Below, piece after piece: positions 27,407 to 36,481 of a DNA stretch of 64,000 bases. The stretch is taken from assembly GCF_027214045.1 (NCBI RefSeq), contig NZ_JAPWHE010000009.1:52260-116259 (forward strand), written 5' to 3'. Position numbers and translations under genes: made by a program. The notes under the pieces were generated by a model. The model saw only the letters and a list, made by a program, of their open reading frames with translations, was not told the origin of the DNA and made no database searches. How positions within the stretch are numbered: the stretch's first letter is position 1; the number at the start of each line of letters is the position of its first letter. The DNA is from Castellaniella denitrificans. Its GTDB lineage: Bacteria > Pseudomonadota > Gammaproteobacteria > Burkholderiales > Burkholderiaceae_B.

Positions 27407-29197
27407 ATGCAATGGCAAGACGTCCTGATCGAAAGCGGCCTGTGGCTCGCCAAGGCTTACGCGCTCACCCTGCTGATCGGCGCCGCCGTCGCCTGGGGCC
27501 TGACCCGCTTCACCCGCTGGGGGCGGCAGTTCCGGCGTCTGAGCGCCGGCTATTTCTCCCTGCGCCGCAGCTGGAAACCGCTGGCCGGCGTCGCCCTGAT
27601 CCTGTTGCTGACGCTCGCGGCCGTGCGCCTGGACGTGCTGTTTTCCAATTGGTACAACACCATGTACAGCGCGCTTCAAGCGCTGGACGAGCCGGGTTTC
27701 TGGGCGGCCATGCTGCTGTTCTCGCTGCTGGCGGCCGTGCATGTCATCCGCTCCCTGTTCGACTTCTACGTCCAGCAGGCCTTTGTCGTGCATTGGCGCG
27801 AATGGCTCAACGAACAGTTGCTGGGCCGCTGGATGCAAAGGCAGGCCTACTACCGTTCGCAATCGCTCAGCCACCTGGCCGACAACCCGGACCAGCGGAT
27901 CCAGCAAGACATCACCAACTTCGCCCAGAGTTCCATGACGCTGGCCGTGGGACTGATCAATGCGCTCGTATCGACCATCGCCTTCACCGTGATCCTGTGG
28001 AACCTGTCGGGCCCCATGACCGTGCTGGGCCACGAGATCCCCAGGGCCATGGTGTTTCTGGTCTTCATCTACGTGTTCCTGGCCACGCTGCTGGCGATCT
28101 GGATCGGCAAACCGCTGATCCGGCTGAACTTCCTGAACGAGAAACTGAACGCCGACTACCGCTACGCCCTGGTCCGCGTGCGTGAATATGCCGAAAGCAT
28201 CGCCTTTTACCGGGGCGAACGTGTCGAGGGCCGGACGCTGCGTCACGGCTTCGCCCGGGTGATCGGCAACGCCTGGGACATCATCCACCGGTCCCTGAAA
28301 TTCCTGGGTTTCAACTTCGTCGTGACCCAGACCGCCGTGGTCTTCCCCTTCATCCTGCAGGCGGCACGGTTCTTTTCCAAGCAGATCAGCCTGGGCGACC
28401 TGATCCAGACCGCCCAGGCATTCGGCCGCCTGCAGGACAATCTGTCCTTCTTCCGCAACATCTATGACAGCTTCGCCACTTACCGCGCCACGCTGGAGCG
28501 TCTGTCCGGATTCGACGACGCCATCGATGCTGCGCGGGCCATGGAGTTGCCGCATACCCATCAGGATGGCGGCCGCCTTGCGCTGCTGGGCGTGACCGTG
28601 AACCGTCCCGACGGCCATGCGCTGATCAAGGACCTGAACCTGGAAGTCGCCCCCGGGCAGCCCCTGCTGGTGCGCGGCCCATCGGGATCGGGCAAGACCA
28701 CGCTGCTTCGCATGATCGCCGGCATCTGGCCACACGGCTCGGGCGAGATCATCCGCCCCGACACATCCGCCTTGTTCCTGGCCCAGAAGCCCTACCTGCC
28801 TCTGGGCACCCTGCGTCAGGCCCTGCATTATCCGCAGCCCGCCGACGCAGTCCCCGCCGGTCGGGACGAGGCCATCCTGGACCGCGTGCAACTGGGTCAC
28901 CTGCGCGACAGGCTCGACGTCGAGGATGACTGGAGCCGCATCCTGTCCCTGGGAGAGCAACAGCGTCTGGCCTTCGGCCGCCTGCTGATCGCCCGGCCAC
29001 AGGCCGCGTTCCTGGACGAGGCCACGTCCGCCATGGACGAAGGCCTGGAAGACGCCATGTACCGCCTGCTGCGCGAGCAGTTGCCCGATGCCCGGATCAT
29101 CAGCGTGGGCCACCGCGGCACGCTGCGACGGCATCACGGCTGCGAACTGTCGCTGCAGGGAGAAAGCGGCGGCTGGACCCTGAGCCCGATCGAGTGA
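27407..29197 (+). CDS. ABC transporter, fused permease/ATPase of the SbmA-YddA (ABC_membrane_2) type
   Basis: Inner-membrane ABC half-transporter of 596 residues. The N-terminal membrane part shows the SbmA/BacA-like core, for example FSNWYNTMYSALQALDE and NPDQRIQQDI. The C-terminal ATPase has Walker A GPSGSGKT, signature LSLGEQQR and Walker B QAAFLDEATSAMDEG. Relatives move peptides, cobalamin or fatty acyl compounds (SbmA, Rv1819c, YddA), but the substrate here cannot be assigned. It is a single gene 130 bp after norR with its own RBS (AAGGA). Confidence 0.85.
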   Translation: MQWQDVLIESGLWLAKAYALTLLIGAAVAWGLTRFTRWGRQFRRLSAGYFSLRRSWKPLAGVALILLLTLAAVRLDVLFSNWYNTMYSALQALDEPGFWAAMLLFSLLAAVHVIRSLFDFYVQQAFVVHWREWLNEQLLGRWMQRQAYYRSQSLSHLADNPDQRIQQDITNFAQSSMTLAVGLINALVSTIAFTVILWNLSGPMTVLGHEIPRAMVFLVFIYVFLATLLAIWIGKPLIRLNFLNEKLNADYRYALVRVREYAESIAFYRGERVEGRTLRHGFARVIGNAWDIIHRSLKFLGFNFVVTQTAVVFPFILQAARFFSKQISLGDLIQTAQAFGRLQDNLSFFRNIYDSFATYRATLERLSGFDDAIDAARAMELPHTHQDGGRLALLGVTVNRPDGHALIKDLNLEVAPGQPLLVRGPSGSGKTTLLRMIAGIWPHGSGEIIRPDTSALFLAQKPYLPLGTLRQALHYPQPADAVPAGRDEAILDRVQLGHLRDRLDVEDDWSRILSLGEQQRLAFGRLLIARPQAAFLDEATSAMDEGLEDAMYRLLREQLPDARIISVGHRGTLRRHHGCELSLQGESGGWTLSPIE

Positions 29198-29308
29198 CCC
29201 ACAGGGGACCGCTGAACACGCCTGCAAGCCCCGGCGGGCGGCTCCGCCGGCATCCGGGTACGGTACACTCGCCCAGACCGCACCGGCCCACCGATTCCAT
29301 CAGACATC

Positions 29309-29686
29309 ATGAATTACTACCTTCCCATCAAGCACCTGCACGTCACGGCCGTCACCCTGAGCATCATCCTGTTCGTCATCCGGGCTTATTGGTCCGTGAC
29401 CGGTTCGGCCCTGCTGCAACATCGCCTGGTGCGTATTCTGCCCCACGTGGTCGACACCGTGCTGCTGACCTGCGGGGTGATCCTGGCGGCCATGATCGGT
29501 CCCGAACAGCCCTGGATCCTGACCAAGATCGTCCTTCTGATCGCCTACATCGGCGTGGGCACGTACGCCATCAAGCGTGGCCGTACGCCCCGGACGCGGC
29601 TGATCGCCGCCCTGTGCGCCGTGGCGATCTTCGCCTACATCGTCGGCGTGGCCCTGAGCAAGAGTCCGGCATCCTGGTTCGCCTGA
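29309..29686 (+). CDS. SirB2 family membrane protein
   Basis: A 125-residue inner-membrane protein with four hydrophobic helices and the family start YLPIKHLHVTAVTLSIILFV, followed by LPHVVDTVLLTCGV. SirB2 proteins were named in Salmonella in connection with invasion-gene regulation, but their molecular role is unknown. It stands alone between the ABC gene and a LysR regulator. Confidence 0.85.
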   Translation: MNYYLPIKHLHVTAVTLSIILFVIRAYWSVTGSALLQHRLVRILPHVVDTVLLTCGVILAAMIGPEQPWILTKIVLLIAYIGVGTYAIKRGRTPRTRLIAALCAVAIFAYIVGVALSKSPASWFA

Positions 29687-29736
29687 TCCGCCGCTTGGCC
29701 GGCGGCGGCTTGCCGCGTTGATTGAACTCGCCATGA

Positions 29737-29753
29737 TATAAATAAAATTTATA
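29737..29753. promoter_or_regulatory. AT-rich palindrome upstream of the LysR gene
   Basis: TATAAATAAAATTTATA is an inverted repeat with 7-bp arms and a 3-base spacer, 21 bp before the LysR-type gene. Position and symmetry fit an autoregulatory LysR-type site or an operator over the promoter, but binding is not shown. Confidence 0.5.
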
Positions 29754-29774
29754 CTCATCCGGGGTCCGGCCGCC

Positions 29775-30695
29775 ATGCTCGGTCTCAGCATCCGACAGAT
29801 CGAAGTCTTCGTCGCGGTCGCCACGCACGGGAGCGTGCGCCGGGCGGCCGATCAGCTTCACCTGACCCAACCCGCCGTCAGCATGGCCCTGGGCGAACTC
29901 GAACGCCAGTTGGGCGCCACCCTGTTCGACCGCGAACGGGGCCGCCTTCGCCTGAACGCCCAGGGGGCGGAACAGTTGCCCCTGGCCCGCGAGATCCTGG
30001 AACGCCTGGGCGACATGCAGCGTCGTCATCACGACTCCCGGGGGGCGCTGGAAGGCGAACTGCGCATCGGCGCCAGCAACACCGTCGGCAATTATCTGGT
30101 GGGGGAACTCCTGGGCCCGATCGTTGCCCAACATGCCATGGTGGCTTTGCATCTGACCGTGGACAACACCCGGGACATCACGCGCATGCTCCTCGACCAT
30201 GCCATCGACATCGCCTGCGTCGAAGGCCCCGTGCATCATGCGCAGCTGGAAACCCGTCCCTGGCGCAACGACGCGCTGGTCGTCTGCGCGGCGCCGGCGC
30301 ACCCCCTGGCGCAACGCGCGCGGCTGCAGCCCCGGGATTTCGCGGATGCCCGCTGGATCCTGCGCGAACGCGGTTCGGCCACCCGCAGCCTGACCGAACA
30401 GGCCATGAGCGCGCTGCCCCCGGGGCGCATCCTGCTGGAACTGGGTCAGATCGAGGCCATCAAGCAGGCCGTGATCGCCGGCCTGGGCATCGCCTGCCTG
30501 CCTTACGCCGCCACCCTGGACGCCGTGGCGACAGGCCGGCTGCGCGTGCTGCGCACTCCCTTCCTGCAACTGGACCGACGCCTGTCCATCGTGCTGCACC
30601 GCAGCCGCTATCGCGGCGCCCTGATCGAGGCCTTCCTGCAATCGCTAGGGCCCGCCCCCACTCACAAGGAGTCGCGAACCCATGCCCAAGACTGA
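29775..30695 (+). CDS. LysR-family transcriptional regulator
   Basis: Predicted DNA-binding regulator of 306 residues. The N-terminal winged helix is clear (IRQIEVFVAVATHGSVRRAA, then LHLTQPAVSMALGELERQLG), followed by the periplasmic-binding-like effector domain from about residue 90 (LEGELRIGASNTVGNYLVGE), similar to CysB/CysR-type members. The effector is unknown. Its end overlaps the patatin gene by 14 bp, so they are translated in series and the regulator may act elsewhere or on its own operon. Confidence 0.9.
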   Translation: MLGLSIRQIEVFVAVATHGSVRRAADQLHLTQPAVSMALGELERQLGATLFDRERGRLRLNAQGAEQLPLAREILERLGDMQRRHHDSRGALEGELRIGASNTVGNYLVGELLGPIVAQHAMVALHLTVDNTRDITRMLLDHAIDIACVEGPVHHAQLETRPWRNDALVVCAAPAHPLAQRARLQPRDFADARWILRERGSATRSLTEQAMSALPPGRILLELGQIEAIKQAVIAGLGIACLPYAATLDAVATGRLRVLRTPFLQLDRRLSIVLHRSRYRGALIEAFLQSLGPAPTHKESRTHAQD

Positions 30696-31866
30696 ATCAC
30701 GCCCATCCGATGCCGCCGGCGCCTACGAAACCCGGGCCCTGGTGCTGCAAGGCGGCGGCGCCTTGGGCGCCTACCAGGCAGGCGTCTACGAAGGCCTGCA
30801 CGAGGCGGGCATCGAACTGACCGACCTGGCCGGCATCTCCATCGGCGCGCTGAACGCCGCCATCATCGCCGGCAACCCGGCCGAACGGCGTGTCGAACGG
30901 CTTCACGCGTTCTGGAACACCATCTGCCAGCCCTACGTAGGCCCTGTGGCCAACCCCCTGTTCGAACATAGCCTGTTCCAGATCAACGACCTGGCGCGCC
31001 AATTCCTGGGCGCCGTGCACGCCGGCAGCGCCCTGATGGTGGGCCAGAAGGGCTTCTTTCATCCACGCTTCCCGCCCGCCGCCCTGTCCGCCGCCCTGGA
31101 TCCCGCCTGCGTCGGCCACTACGACACGCGTCCGCTGAAGGACACGCTGGAATCCCTGTGCGATTTCGACCGCATCAATGACGGCGGGCTACACGTGTCG
31201 ATCGGGGCCGTCAATGTGCGGACCGGCAATTTCGCCTATTTCGACAACCGCCGCACGCGCCTGCGGCCGGAGCATTTCATGGCCTCGGGCGCCCTGCCCC
31301 CGGCTTTTCCCGCCATCGAAATCGAAGGCGAATACTATTGGGACGGCGGTCTGGTGTCCAATACGCCCCTGTCGCAGATCCTGGAACAGAACCTGGCCCG
31401 GGACACGCTGGTGTTCCAGGTGGACCTGTGGTCGGCGCGCGGCCCGGTGCCCCGCAGCCTGAGCGAAGTCGGCGACCGGGTCCAGGACATCCGCTATTCC
31501 AGTCGCACCCGGCTGGTGACCGATCAGATGCAGGCTTACCGCAAGATGCAGCGCCTGCTGCGAGAGGTTCTGGACAAAGTGCCCGCCAATCTGCGCGACG
31601 GCGATCCGACCTGCAAGCAGGCCGCGGCGCTGTCCAGCGACAAACGCAGCAACATCATCCATCTGATCTACCGTGACAAACCCTACGAACAGCATTTCCG
31701 CGACTACCAGTTCGGCCTGACGACGATGCGTGAGCACTGGGCCATGGGCCTGCACGACATCCGCGGCACGCTGAATCACCCCAGGTACCTGGCCATGCCC
31801 GACAACGCGGCCGGCTTCGTCACCCACGATGTGCATCGCGATGAAATCGAAGAGAGCATGAAATGA
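30682..31866 (+). CDS. patatin-like phospholipase
   Basis: Serine lipid acyl hydrolase with a Ser-Asp dyad. The 394-residue protein has the oxyanion-hole loop GGGALGAYQ, nucleophile Ser53 in GISIG, and catalytic Asp221 in WDGGLVSNTPL. A C-terminal region of about 130 residues with TRLVTDQMQAYRKM is typical of the DUF3734-containing patatin subfamily common in proteobacteria. No signal peptide is seen, so it is cytoplasmic or membrane-peripheral. It overlaps both the LysR gene before it and the ArsC-like gene after it. Confidence 0.9.
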   Translation: MPKTESRPSDAAGAYETRALVLQGGGALGAYQAGVYEGLHEAGIELTDLAGISIGALNAAIIAGNPAERRVERLHAFWNTICQPYVGPVANPLFEHSLFQINDLARQFLGAVHAGSALMVGQKGFFHPRFPPAALSAALDPACVGHYDTRPLKDTLESLCDFDRINDGGLHVSIGAVNVRTGNFAYFDNRRTRLRPEHFMASGALPPAFPAIEIEGEYYWDGGLVSNTPLSQILEQNLARDTLVFQVDLWSARGPVPRSLSEVGDRVQDIRYSSRTRLVTDQMQAYRKMQRLLREVLDKVPANLRDGDPTCKQAAALSSDKRSNIIHLIYRDKPYEQHFRDYQFGLTTMREHWAMGLHDIRGTLNHPRYLAMPDNAAGFVTHDVHRDEIEESMK

Positions 31867-32219
31867 ATTCCCTGCGCGTCTACGGAATCCCCAATTGCGA
31901 CACCGTCAGGAAAGCCCGCGCCTGGCTGGATGCGCGGCAGCGGCCCTACCTGTTCCACGACTTCAAGAAAGCCGGCGTGCCCGAGGCGAGGCTGGCGCAA
32001 TGGATCGCCCAAACAGGTTGGGAACCGCTCGTCAACCGCCAGGGCGCGACCTGGCGCAAACTGCCACCCGAGGCGCAGGCGAGGATCCGGGACGCCGCCA
32101 GCGCCACCCGGTTGATGCTCGAACAGGCCAGCATCATCAAGCGCCCGGTGGTCGAATGGCCCGACGGCAGCGTGACCGTGGGGTTCAATGAGACGGTCTG
32201 GGCGGAAAAGCTGCCGTAA
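31863..32219 (+). CDS. ArsC/Spx family (YffB-like) protein
   Basis: A 118-residue thioredoxin-fold protein of the ArsC family. It keeps the N-terminal Cys12 in YGIPNCDTVRKA and the end motif SIIKRPVVEW. It resembles E. coli YffB, a glutathione-dependent reductase-like protein of unknown substrate, more than true arsenate reductase, and no ars genes are nearby. The ATG overlaps the patatin stop (ATGA). Confidence 0.88.
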   Translation: MNSLRVYGIPNCDTVRKARAWLDARQRPYLFHDFKKAGVPEARLAQWIAQTGWEPLVNRQGATWRKLPPEAQARIRDAASATRLMLEQASIIKRPVVEWPDGSVTVGFNETVWAEKLP

Positions 32220-32223
32220 AGCC

Positions 32224-33162
32224 CTATGGCGCCGCGCCGGGCTGTGACGTCGCTTTGGGCCGGCGTCCCAGCACGATGGCCGAAATCGCCACCAGAACCG
32301 TACCCGCCACCTGAAATCCCGTGATCGGTTCCCCCAGGAACAGCCAGGCCAGAAACAGGATCGACACCGGTCCCAGCAGGCCCAACTGGGCCGTCAGCGG
32401 CGCGCCGATGCGCGCCACCGACCACATGATCATGAATGTCGGCAGTACCGTGTTCACCGTGGCGTGAATCAGCGACAGACCATAGACCGGCAGGCTCCGG
32501 TCCAGCCCGGCCAGGCCCTTGACCGCGAAAAAATGCACCATCGTCACTCCGGCCGACACCGTCATCGCATAGGCCGTCAGCCGGGTGGCCGTGACCCGTT
32601 CGATCAGTTCGCCCGAACCGATCAGGTACATGGAATAGGAAAACGCCGCGCCCAGCACACAGACTGCACCCAGGACGACGTCCTCGCCCGTGATCGACAG
32701 GTCGGCCCAGAATACCAACGCCACCCCGCCATAGGCCAGCGCCATGGCCAGCCACTGGCGCGCGGCGATCGGCTTGCGCAGGAACCAGGCCGAGAACAGC
32801 AGGACGAAGGTCGGCGACAGGAACAGGATCAGGCGTTCCAGTCCGGCTGAAATGTACTGCAGTCCCATGAAATCCAGGAAACTGGACAGGTAATAGCCAA
32901 TGAAACCGAGCACCGCGATGCGCAGGCCGTCGCGCCGGTCCAGCCGCGCCAGCAAGCCCCTGCGCGCGCGGGACATCTGGACCAGCGCGATGCAGACGAA
33001 GAACGGCAACGCCAGCAGCATGCGAAACCCGATCACGTCCAACGCGTCCACCCCGTGCAGGTACAGCAGTTTGGCGACAATCGCCTTGGCCGAGAACAGC
33101 ACGGCCCCGAGACCGGCAAGCACGAAACCAGTCCAGAACATGCCGCGGGAGGGCATCGCCAT
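32224..33162 (-). CDS. DMT superfamily (EamA) transporter
   Basis: Inner-membrane protein of 312 residues with about ten helices arranged as two EamA repeats, for example GFVLAGLGAVLFSAKAIVAK at the start and VSILFLAWLFLGEPITGFQV near the end. Family members export metabolites or amino acids; the substrate is unknown. It is divergent from the MarR gene, and the 18-bp putative MarR operator ends just 2 bp upstream of its ATG, so it is probably controlled by that regulator. Confidence 0.88.
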   Translation of the reverse strand: MAMPSRGMFWTGFVLAGLGAVLFSAKAIVAKLLYLHGVDALDVIGFRMLLALPFFVCIALVQMSRARRGLLARLDRRDGLRIAVLGFIGYYLSSFLDFMGLQYISAGLERLILFLSPTFVLLFSAWFLRKPIAARQWLAMALAYGGVALVFWADLSITGEDVVLGAVCVLGAAFSYSMYLIGSGELIERVTATRLTAYAMTVSAGVTMVHFFAVKGLAGLDRSLPVYGLSLIHATVNTVLPTFMIMWSVARIGAPLTAQLGLLGPVSILFLAWLFLGEPITGFQVAGTVLVAISAIVLGRRPKATSQPGAAP

Positions 33163-33164
33163 TT

Positions 33165-33182
33165 TATTTGCCTAGTCAGATA
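33165..33182. promoter_or_regulatory. putative MarR operator, copy 1
   Basis: TATTTGCCTAGTCAGATA occurs here and again at 33776-33793. The inner 16 bp form an imperfect palindrome centred on CTAG, as in many MarR-family sites. It lies between the divergent DMT and marR genes and overlaps a possible marR -35 (TTGCCT) with TAGCAT as -10. Confidence 0.78.
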
Positions 33183-33206
33183 TTGATGTGGTAGCATTTT
33201 AACATC

Positions 33207-33743
33207 ATGCAATCCCCCGACATCCCAGACACCCCCCCGATCGGCCAGCCCTGCGGCCACTATGGCGGCAGCCCGATGGAATTGGGCGCGGACCGCAATA
33301 TCGGCCTGTTGATCAAGCACGTCCACATCCTGCTGCACCGGGTCATCGATCTCAAGGCCATCCCGCTGGGCCTGACCGCCAACCAATGGCGCCCCCTGCT
33401 GCTCATCGAGCACAAGGGCGTCGATACGCCGGCCGAAATGGCGCGGGCGATGGGCGTGGACACCGGCGCCGTCACACGCACCCTGGACCGTCTGGAATCA
33501 AAAGGTTTCCTGAGGCGCGAACGCGTGCCCGAAGACCGCCGCGTCGTGAAGATCGTGCTCACGGATAGCGGCCGTGAAGTCGCCGCGCGCATCCTGCCCG
33601 CGATCGCTGAAACACTGAACATCCACCTGCAGGGTTTCTCCGAAGCCGAGATCGCCATGCTGTTCGCCCTGCTTAAACGCATGATCGTCAACGGCGAACA
33701 GCACCTGCTGCAACAAACCGCCGAACACGCTCCGGAGCCCTGA
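33207..33743 (+). CDS. MarR-family transcriptional regulator
   Basis: Winged-helix repressor of 178 residues. The core shows LTANQWRPLLLIEHKGVDTP and the recognition region MGVDTGAVTRTLDRLESKGF with wing ERVPEDRRVVKIVLT. By position it should repress the drug-efflux operon that follows and the divergent DMT gene, in the manner of EmrR. The ATG at 33207 leaves almost no leader after the predicted promoter; Met24 at 33276 is an alternative start. Confidence 0.92.
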   Translation: MQSPDIPDTPPIGQPCGHYGGSPMELGADRNIGLLIKHVHILLHRVIDLKAIPLGLTANQWRPLLLIEHKGVDTPAEMARAMGVDTGAVTRTLDRLESKGFLRRERVPEDRRVVKIVLTDSGREVAARILPAIAETLNIHLQGFSEAEIAMLFALLKRMIVNGEQHLLQQTAEHAPEP

Positions 33744-33775
33744 CCCCACGCGCCAGCCATGAGTTTTCAACCATA

Positions 33776-33793
33776 TATTTGCCTAGTCAGATA
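33776..33793. promoter_or_regulatory. putative MarR operator, copy 2
   Basis: This is an exact 18-bp copy of the site at 33165-33182, in the same orientation, 36 bp before the outer-membrane efflux gene. It overlaps a possible -35 (TTGCCT) with TATCAA as -10. The duplication in front of both regulator and efflux operon strongly suggests one repressor for both. Confidence 0.8.
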
Positions 33794-33828
33794 CAGACCT
33801 TATCAATGATATTCAGTTTCCTGTCAGC

Positions 33829-35256
33829 ATGAAACCTCTCATCCCCCTGCTGCTCGCCCTTTCACTTTCCGCCTGTGCGCCCATGGATCCGGGCGTGCCC
33901 GCCACCCGGGCGCTTGACGCCAAGACGCTGGGGCTGTCCGATACGACCCTCGCCTGGCCAGGCGACCATTGGTGGTCACGCTACCAAGACGACCAACTGA
34001 ACGGCCTGATCGACCAGGCGCTGCGCGCCAACCCGTCCCTGGACGCCGCCGCCTCCCGCGTGCGCACGGCCCAGGCCGCCGCGCGCGGCGCGCGCGCCGT
34101 GCAGTGGCCACAGGTCAACGCCAACTATCACCTGACCCGGCAGCGCTACAGCGAAAACTACATCTACCCGCCCCCTCTGGGCGGCTCCTACCGGACCGAC
34201 ACCGGCCTGGGGCTGCAACTGGACTTCAATCTGGACCTGTGGGGCCGCCGGCGCGCACTGGCCGGCGCCGCCGGCCGGCGTGCGGCCGCCGCCGAAGCCA
34301 GCCGCCAGCAGGCCCGCGTCCTGCTGGTCTCGGCGGTTTCCCAGGCCTACTTCCAACTGCAGAACGCACAGGCCCAGGCCGAGGCCATCGGCCACATCGC
34401 CAGCAAGCTGCAGGAAGCCCTGGACATCACCCGCGACCGCTACAAGAACGGCCTGGGCACCCAGGTGGATGTGGATCAGGCCGACTCGGCGGTCTCTTCC
34501 GCCCGTGTGCAACTCAGCCAGGCGCGCAACAATGCCCAACTGCTGCATCACCAGCTCGCCGCCCTGCTGGGGCAATCGCCCGAACAACTGCCTCCCCTGG
34601 CGGCGCGTCCGGGCGCCGCGCTGCCACCGGACGTCCCGGGGCGCCTGCCGATGGCCCTGCTGGGCCGGCGCGCCGACATCACGGTCGCCCGCCTGCAGGC
34701 CGAAGCGGCCGGCGCCGAAGTTTCCGCCGCCAAGGCCGACTTCCTGCCCAACATCGACTTGTCGGCCACCTTCGGCTACCTGTCGCTGGGCCTGGACAAA
34801 CTGGTCCGCGGCAGCAGCGAGAACTACAGCGCCGGCCCGGTGATCACCCTGCCGATCTTCAATGCCGGCGGCCTGAACGCCCGGCTGGAAGGACGCCGCG
34901 CCGAGCGCGACGAGGCCATCGCCCGCTACAACGAAACCGTTCTGGGCGCCCTGCGCGAAGTGGCCGACGCCCGCGACTCCATCCGGTCGCTGCATGAACA
35001 GATCCGTCATCAGGAGGCCAGCATGAAGGCCATCACTTCCGCCTACGACGTGGCCCTGAGCCGTTACAAGGCCGGCCTGGGCGATTTCGTCCAGGTGCTG
35101 CTGGCGCAGAGCGAAGCCCTGAAGCAGACCGTGCAGACCACCGACCTGCATGCCCGCGCCTACATCCTGGACGTGCAACTGGCGACCGCCTTGGGAGGCG
35201 GCTATGTCCAGGACGACGACGCGCCGAGCGCCGCCGCGCATTCGAACCAACCGTGA
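33829..35256 (+). CDS. NodT-family outer-membrane efflux lipoprotein
   Basis: Outer-membrane channel of a tripartite exporter. The 475-residue precursor has a lipoprotein signal with lipobox LSAC (Cys at 16) and two outer-membrane-efflux repeats of the TolC family, including LGLQLDFNLDLWGRRRALAG and YSAGPVITLPIFNAGGLNAR. It is the first gene of the operon with the membrane-fusion and MFS subunits and lies downstream of the putative MarR operator. Confidence 0.93.
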   Translation: MKPLIPLLLALSLSACAPMDPGVPATRALDAKTLGLSDTTLAWPGDHWWSRYQDDQLNGLIDQALRANPSLDAAASRVRTAQAAARGARAVQWPQVNANYHLTRQRYSENYIYPPPLGGSYRTDTGLGLQLDFNLDLWGRRRALAGAAGRRAAAAEASRQQARVLLVSAVSQAYFQLQNAQAQAEAIGHIASKLQEALDITRDRYKNGLGTQVDVDQADSAVSSARVQLSQARNNAQLLHHQLAALLGQSPEQLPPLAARPGAALPPDVPGRLPMALLGRRADITVARLQAEAAGAEVSAAKADFLPNIDLSATFGYLSLGLDKLVRGSSENYSAGPVITLPIFNAGGLNARLEGRRAERDEAIARYNETVLGALREVADARDSIRSLHEQIRHQEASMKAITSAYDVALSRYKAGLGDFVQVLLAQSEALKQTVQTTDLHARAYILDVQLATALGGGYVQDDDAPSAAAHSNQP

Positions 35257-35275
35257 ACTTTCCTTCGACCGCATC

Positions 35276-36481
35276 ATGACCGCATCCAGCCCCAGCACCT
35301 CACCCGCCCGCACCCGCCTGATGCTCTGGGCCACCGGCATCTTCGTCCTGGCCGCCCTGCTCTACGGCGTATGGTGGCTGCTCTTCGCCGCCCATTACGA
35401 ATCCACGGACGATGCCTACGTCCACGGCAATCTGGTGCAGATCAGCGCCCAGATTCCCGGCACCGTGGTCGCCATCGGCGCGGAGGAAACCCAGACCGTC
35501 GATCAAGGCGCCCGCCTGGTCGGCCTCGACGGCAGCGACACGGACATCGCGCTGGCCCAGGCCGAAGCCGCCCTGGCACAGACCGTGCGCCACACCCAGA
35601 CCCTGTTCGTGCAGAACGACACCCTGGCGGCCGACGTCTCCGTGGGCGAGGCCAACGTCGCTCAGGCGGAAACCCTGCTCAGCAAGGCGCGCAATGACCT
35701 GCAGCGGCGCAATGCGCTGCGCGGCACCGGCGGCGTCAGCGGCGAAGAACTGCTGCACGCCCAGGTCGCCGTGAAATCCGCCGAAGCCGGCCTGGCCCAG
35801 GCACGCGCCGGCCTGGCCGCCGCACGCGCCAAACTGGCCACCAACCAGTCCCTGACCCGGGGGAGCACCGTCGCCACGCATCCCGACGTCCTGCAGGCCG
35901 CCGACCAGGTGCGCCAGGCCTGGCTGGCCAGCGTGCGCACCCGTGTCCTGGCTCCGGTGGGCGGCATGGTCGCCCAGCGATCCGTCCAGTTGGGGCAGCG
36001 GATTCAGCCGGGCTCGCCGCTGATGACCATCGTGCCGCTGGACAGCCTGTGGGTGGAGGCCAACTTCAAAGAAAATCAGCTCGACGCCATGCGGCCCGGC
36101 CAGAAGGCCACACTGACTTCCGACTTGTACGGCGGCAAAGTCACCTATCACGGCACGGTCGTCGGCATCGCCGCCGGCAGCGGCAGCGCCTTCGCGCTGC
36201 TGCCGGCGCAAAACGCCAGCGGCAACTGGATCAAAGTCATCCAGCGAGTGCCCGTGCGCATCCGCCTGGACCCGAAAGAGCTCCAGGAACACCCTCTGCG
36301 CGTGGGCCTGTCCATGACGGTCGAGGTCGACCTGTCCTCCTCGCCCGAGACGGACCAAAAGCAGCCGGACGAAAAAGCGCGGACGGGCGCGCCCGCCCTG
36401 AGCACCCCGGTCTACGATCATGATCCGTCCGAGGTCGACGCCCGCATCCACCAGATCATCCAGGACAACATCGGTTCATGA
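35276..36481 (+). CDS. emrA: EmrA-like membrane fusion protein (HlyD family)
   Basis: Periplasmic adaptor linking the MFS pump to the outer-membrane channel. The 401-residue protein has one N-terminal membrane helix (LMLWATGIFVLAALLYGVWW), the biotinyl-lipoyl motif STDDAYVHGNLVQISAQIPG, a long helical hairpin region, and the beta-barrel segment PLDSLWVEANFKENQL typical of EmrA. An upstream in-frame extension overlaps the previous gene and is not family-like, so ATG 35276 is chosen. Its end overlaps emrB by 4 bp. Confidence 0.93.
   Translation: MTASSPSTSPARTRLMLWATGIFVLAALLYGVWWLLFAAHYESTDDAYVHGNLVQISAQIPGTVVAIGAEETQTVDQGARLVGLDGSDTDIALAQAEAALAQTVRHTQTLFVQNDTLAADVSVGEANVAQAETLLSKARNDLQRRNALRGTGGVSGEELLHAQVAVKSAEAGLAQARAGLAAARAKLATNQSLTRGSTVATHPDVLQAADQVRQAWLASVRTRVLAPVGGMVAQRSVQLGQRIQPGSPLMTIVPLDSLWVEANFKENQLDAMRPGQKATLTSDLYGGKVTYHGTVVGIAAGSGSAFALLPAQNASGNWIKVIQRVPVRIRLDPKELQEHPLRVGLSMTVEVDLSSSPETDQKQPDEKARTGAPALSTPVYDHDPSEVDARIHQIIQDNIGS

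Noticed and set aside
27389..29227. 612-codon minus-strand frame opposite the SbmA-like ABC gene
   Set aside because: Antisense shadow without family features; the plus strand has intact Walker and signature motifs.
31863..32219. Arsenate resistance gene arsC
   Set aside because: It belongs to the YffB branch and no other ars genes are nearby, so arsenate reduction is not claimed.
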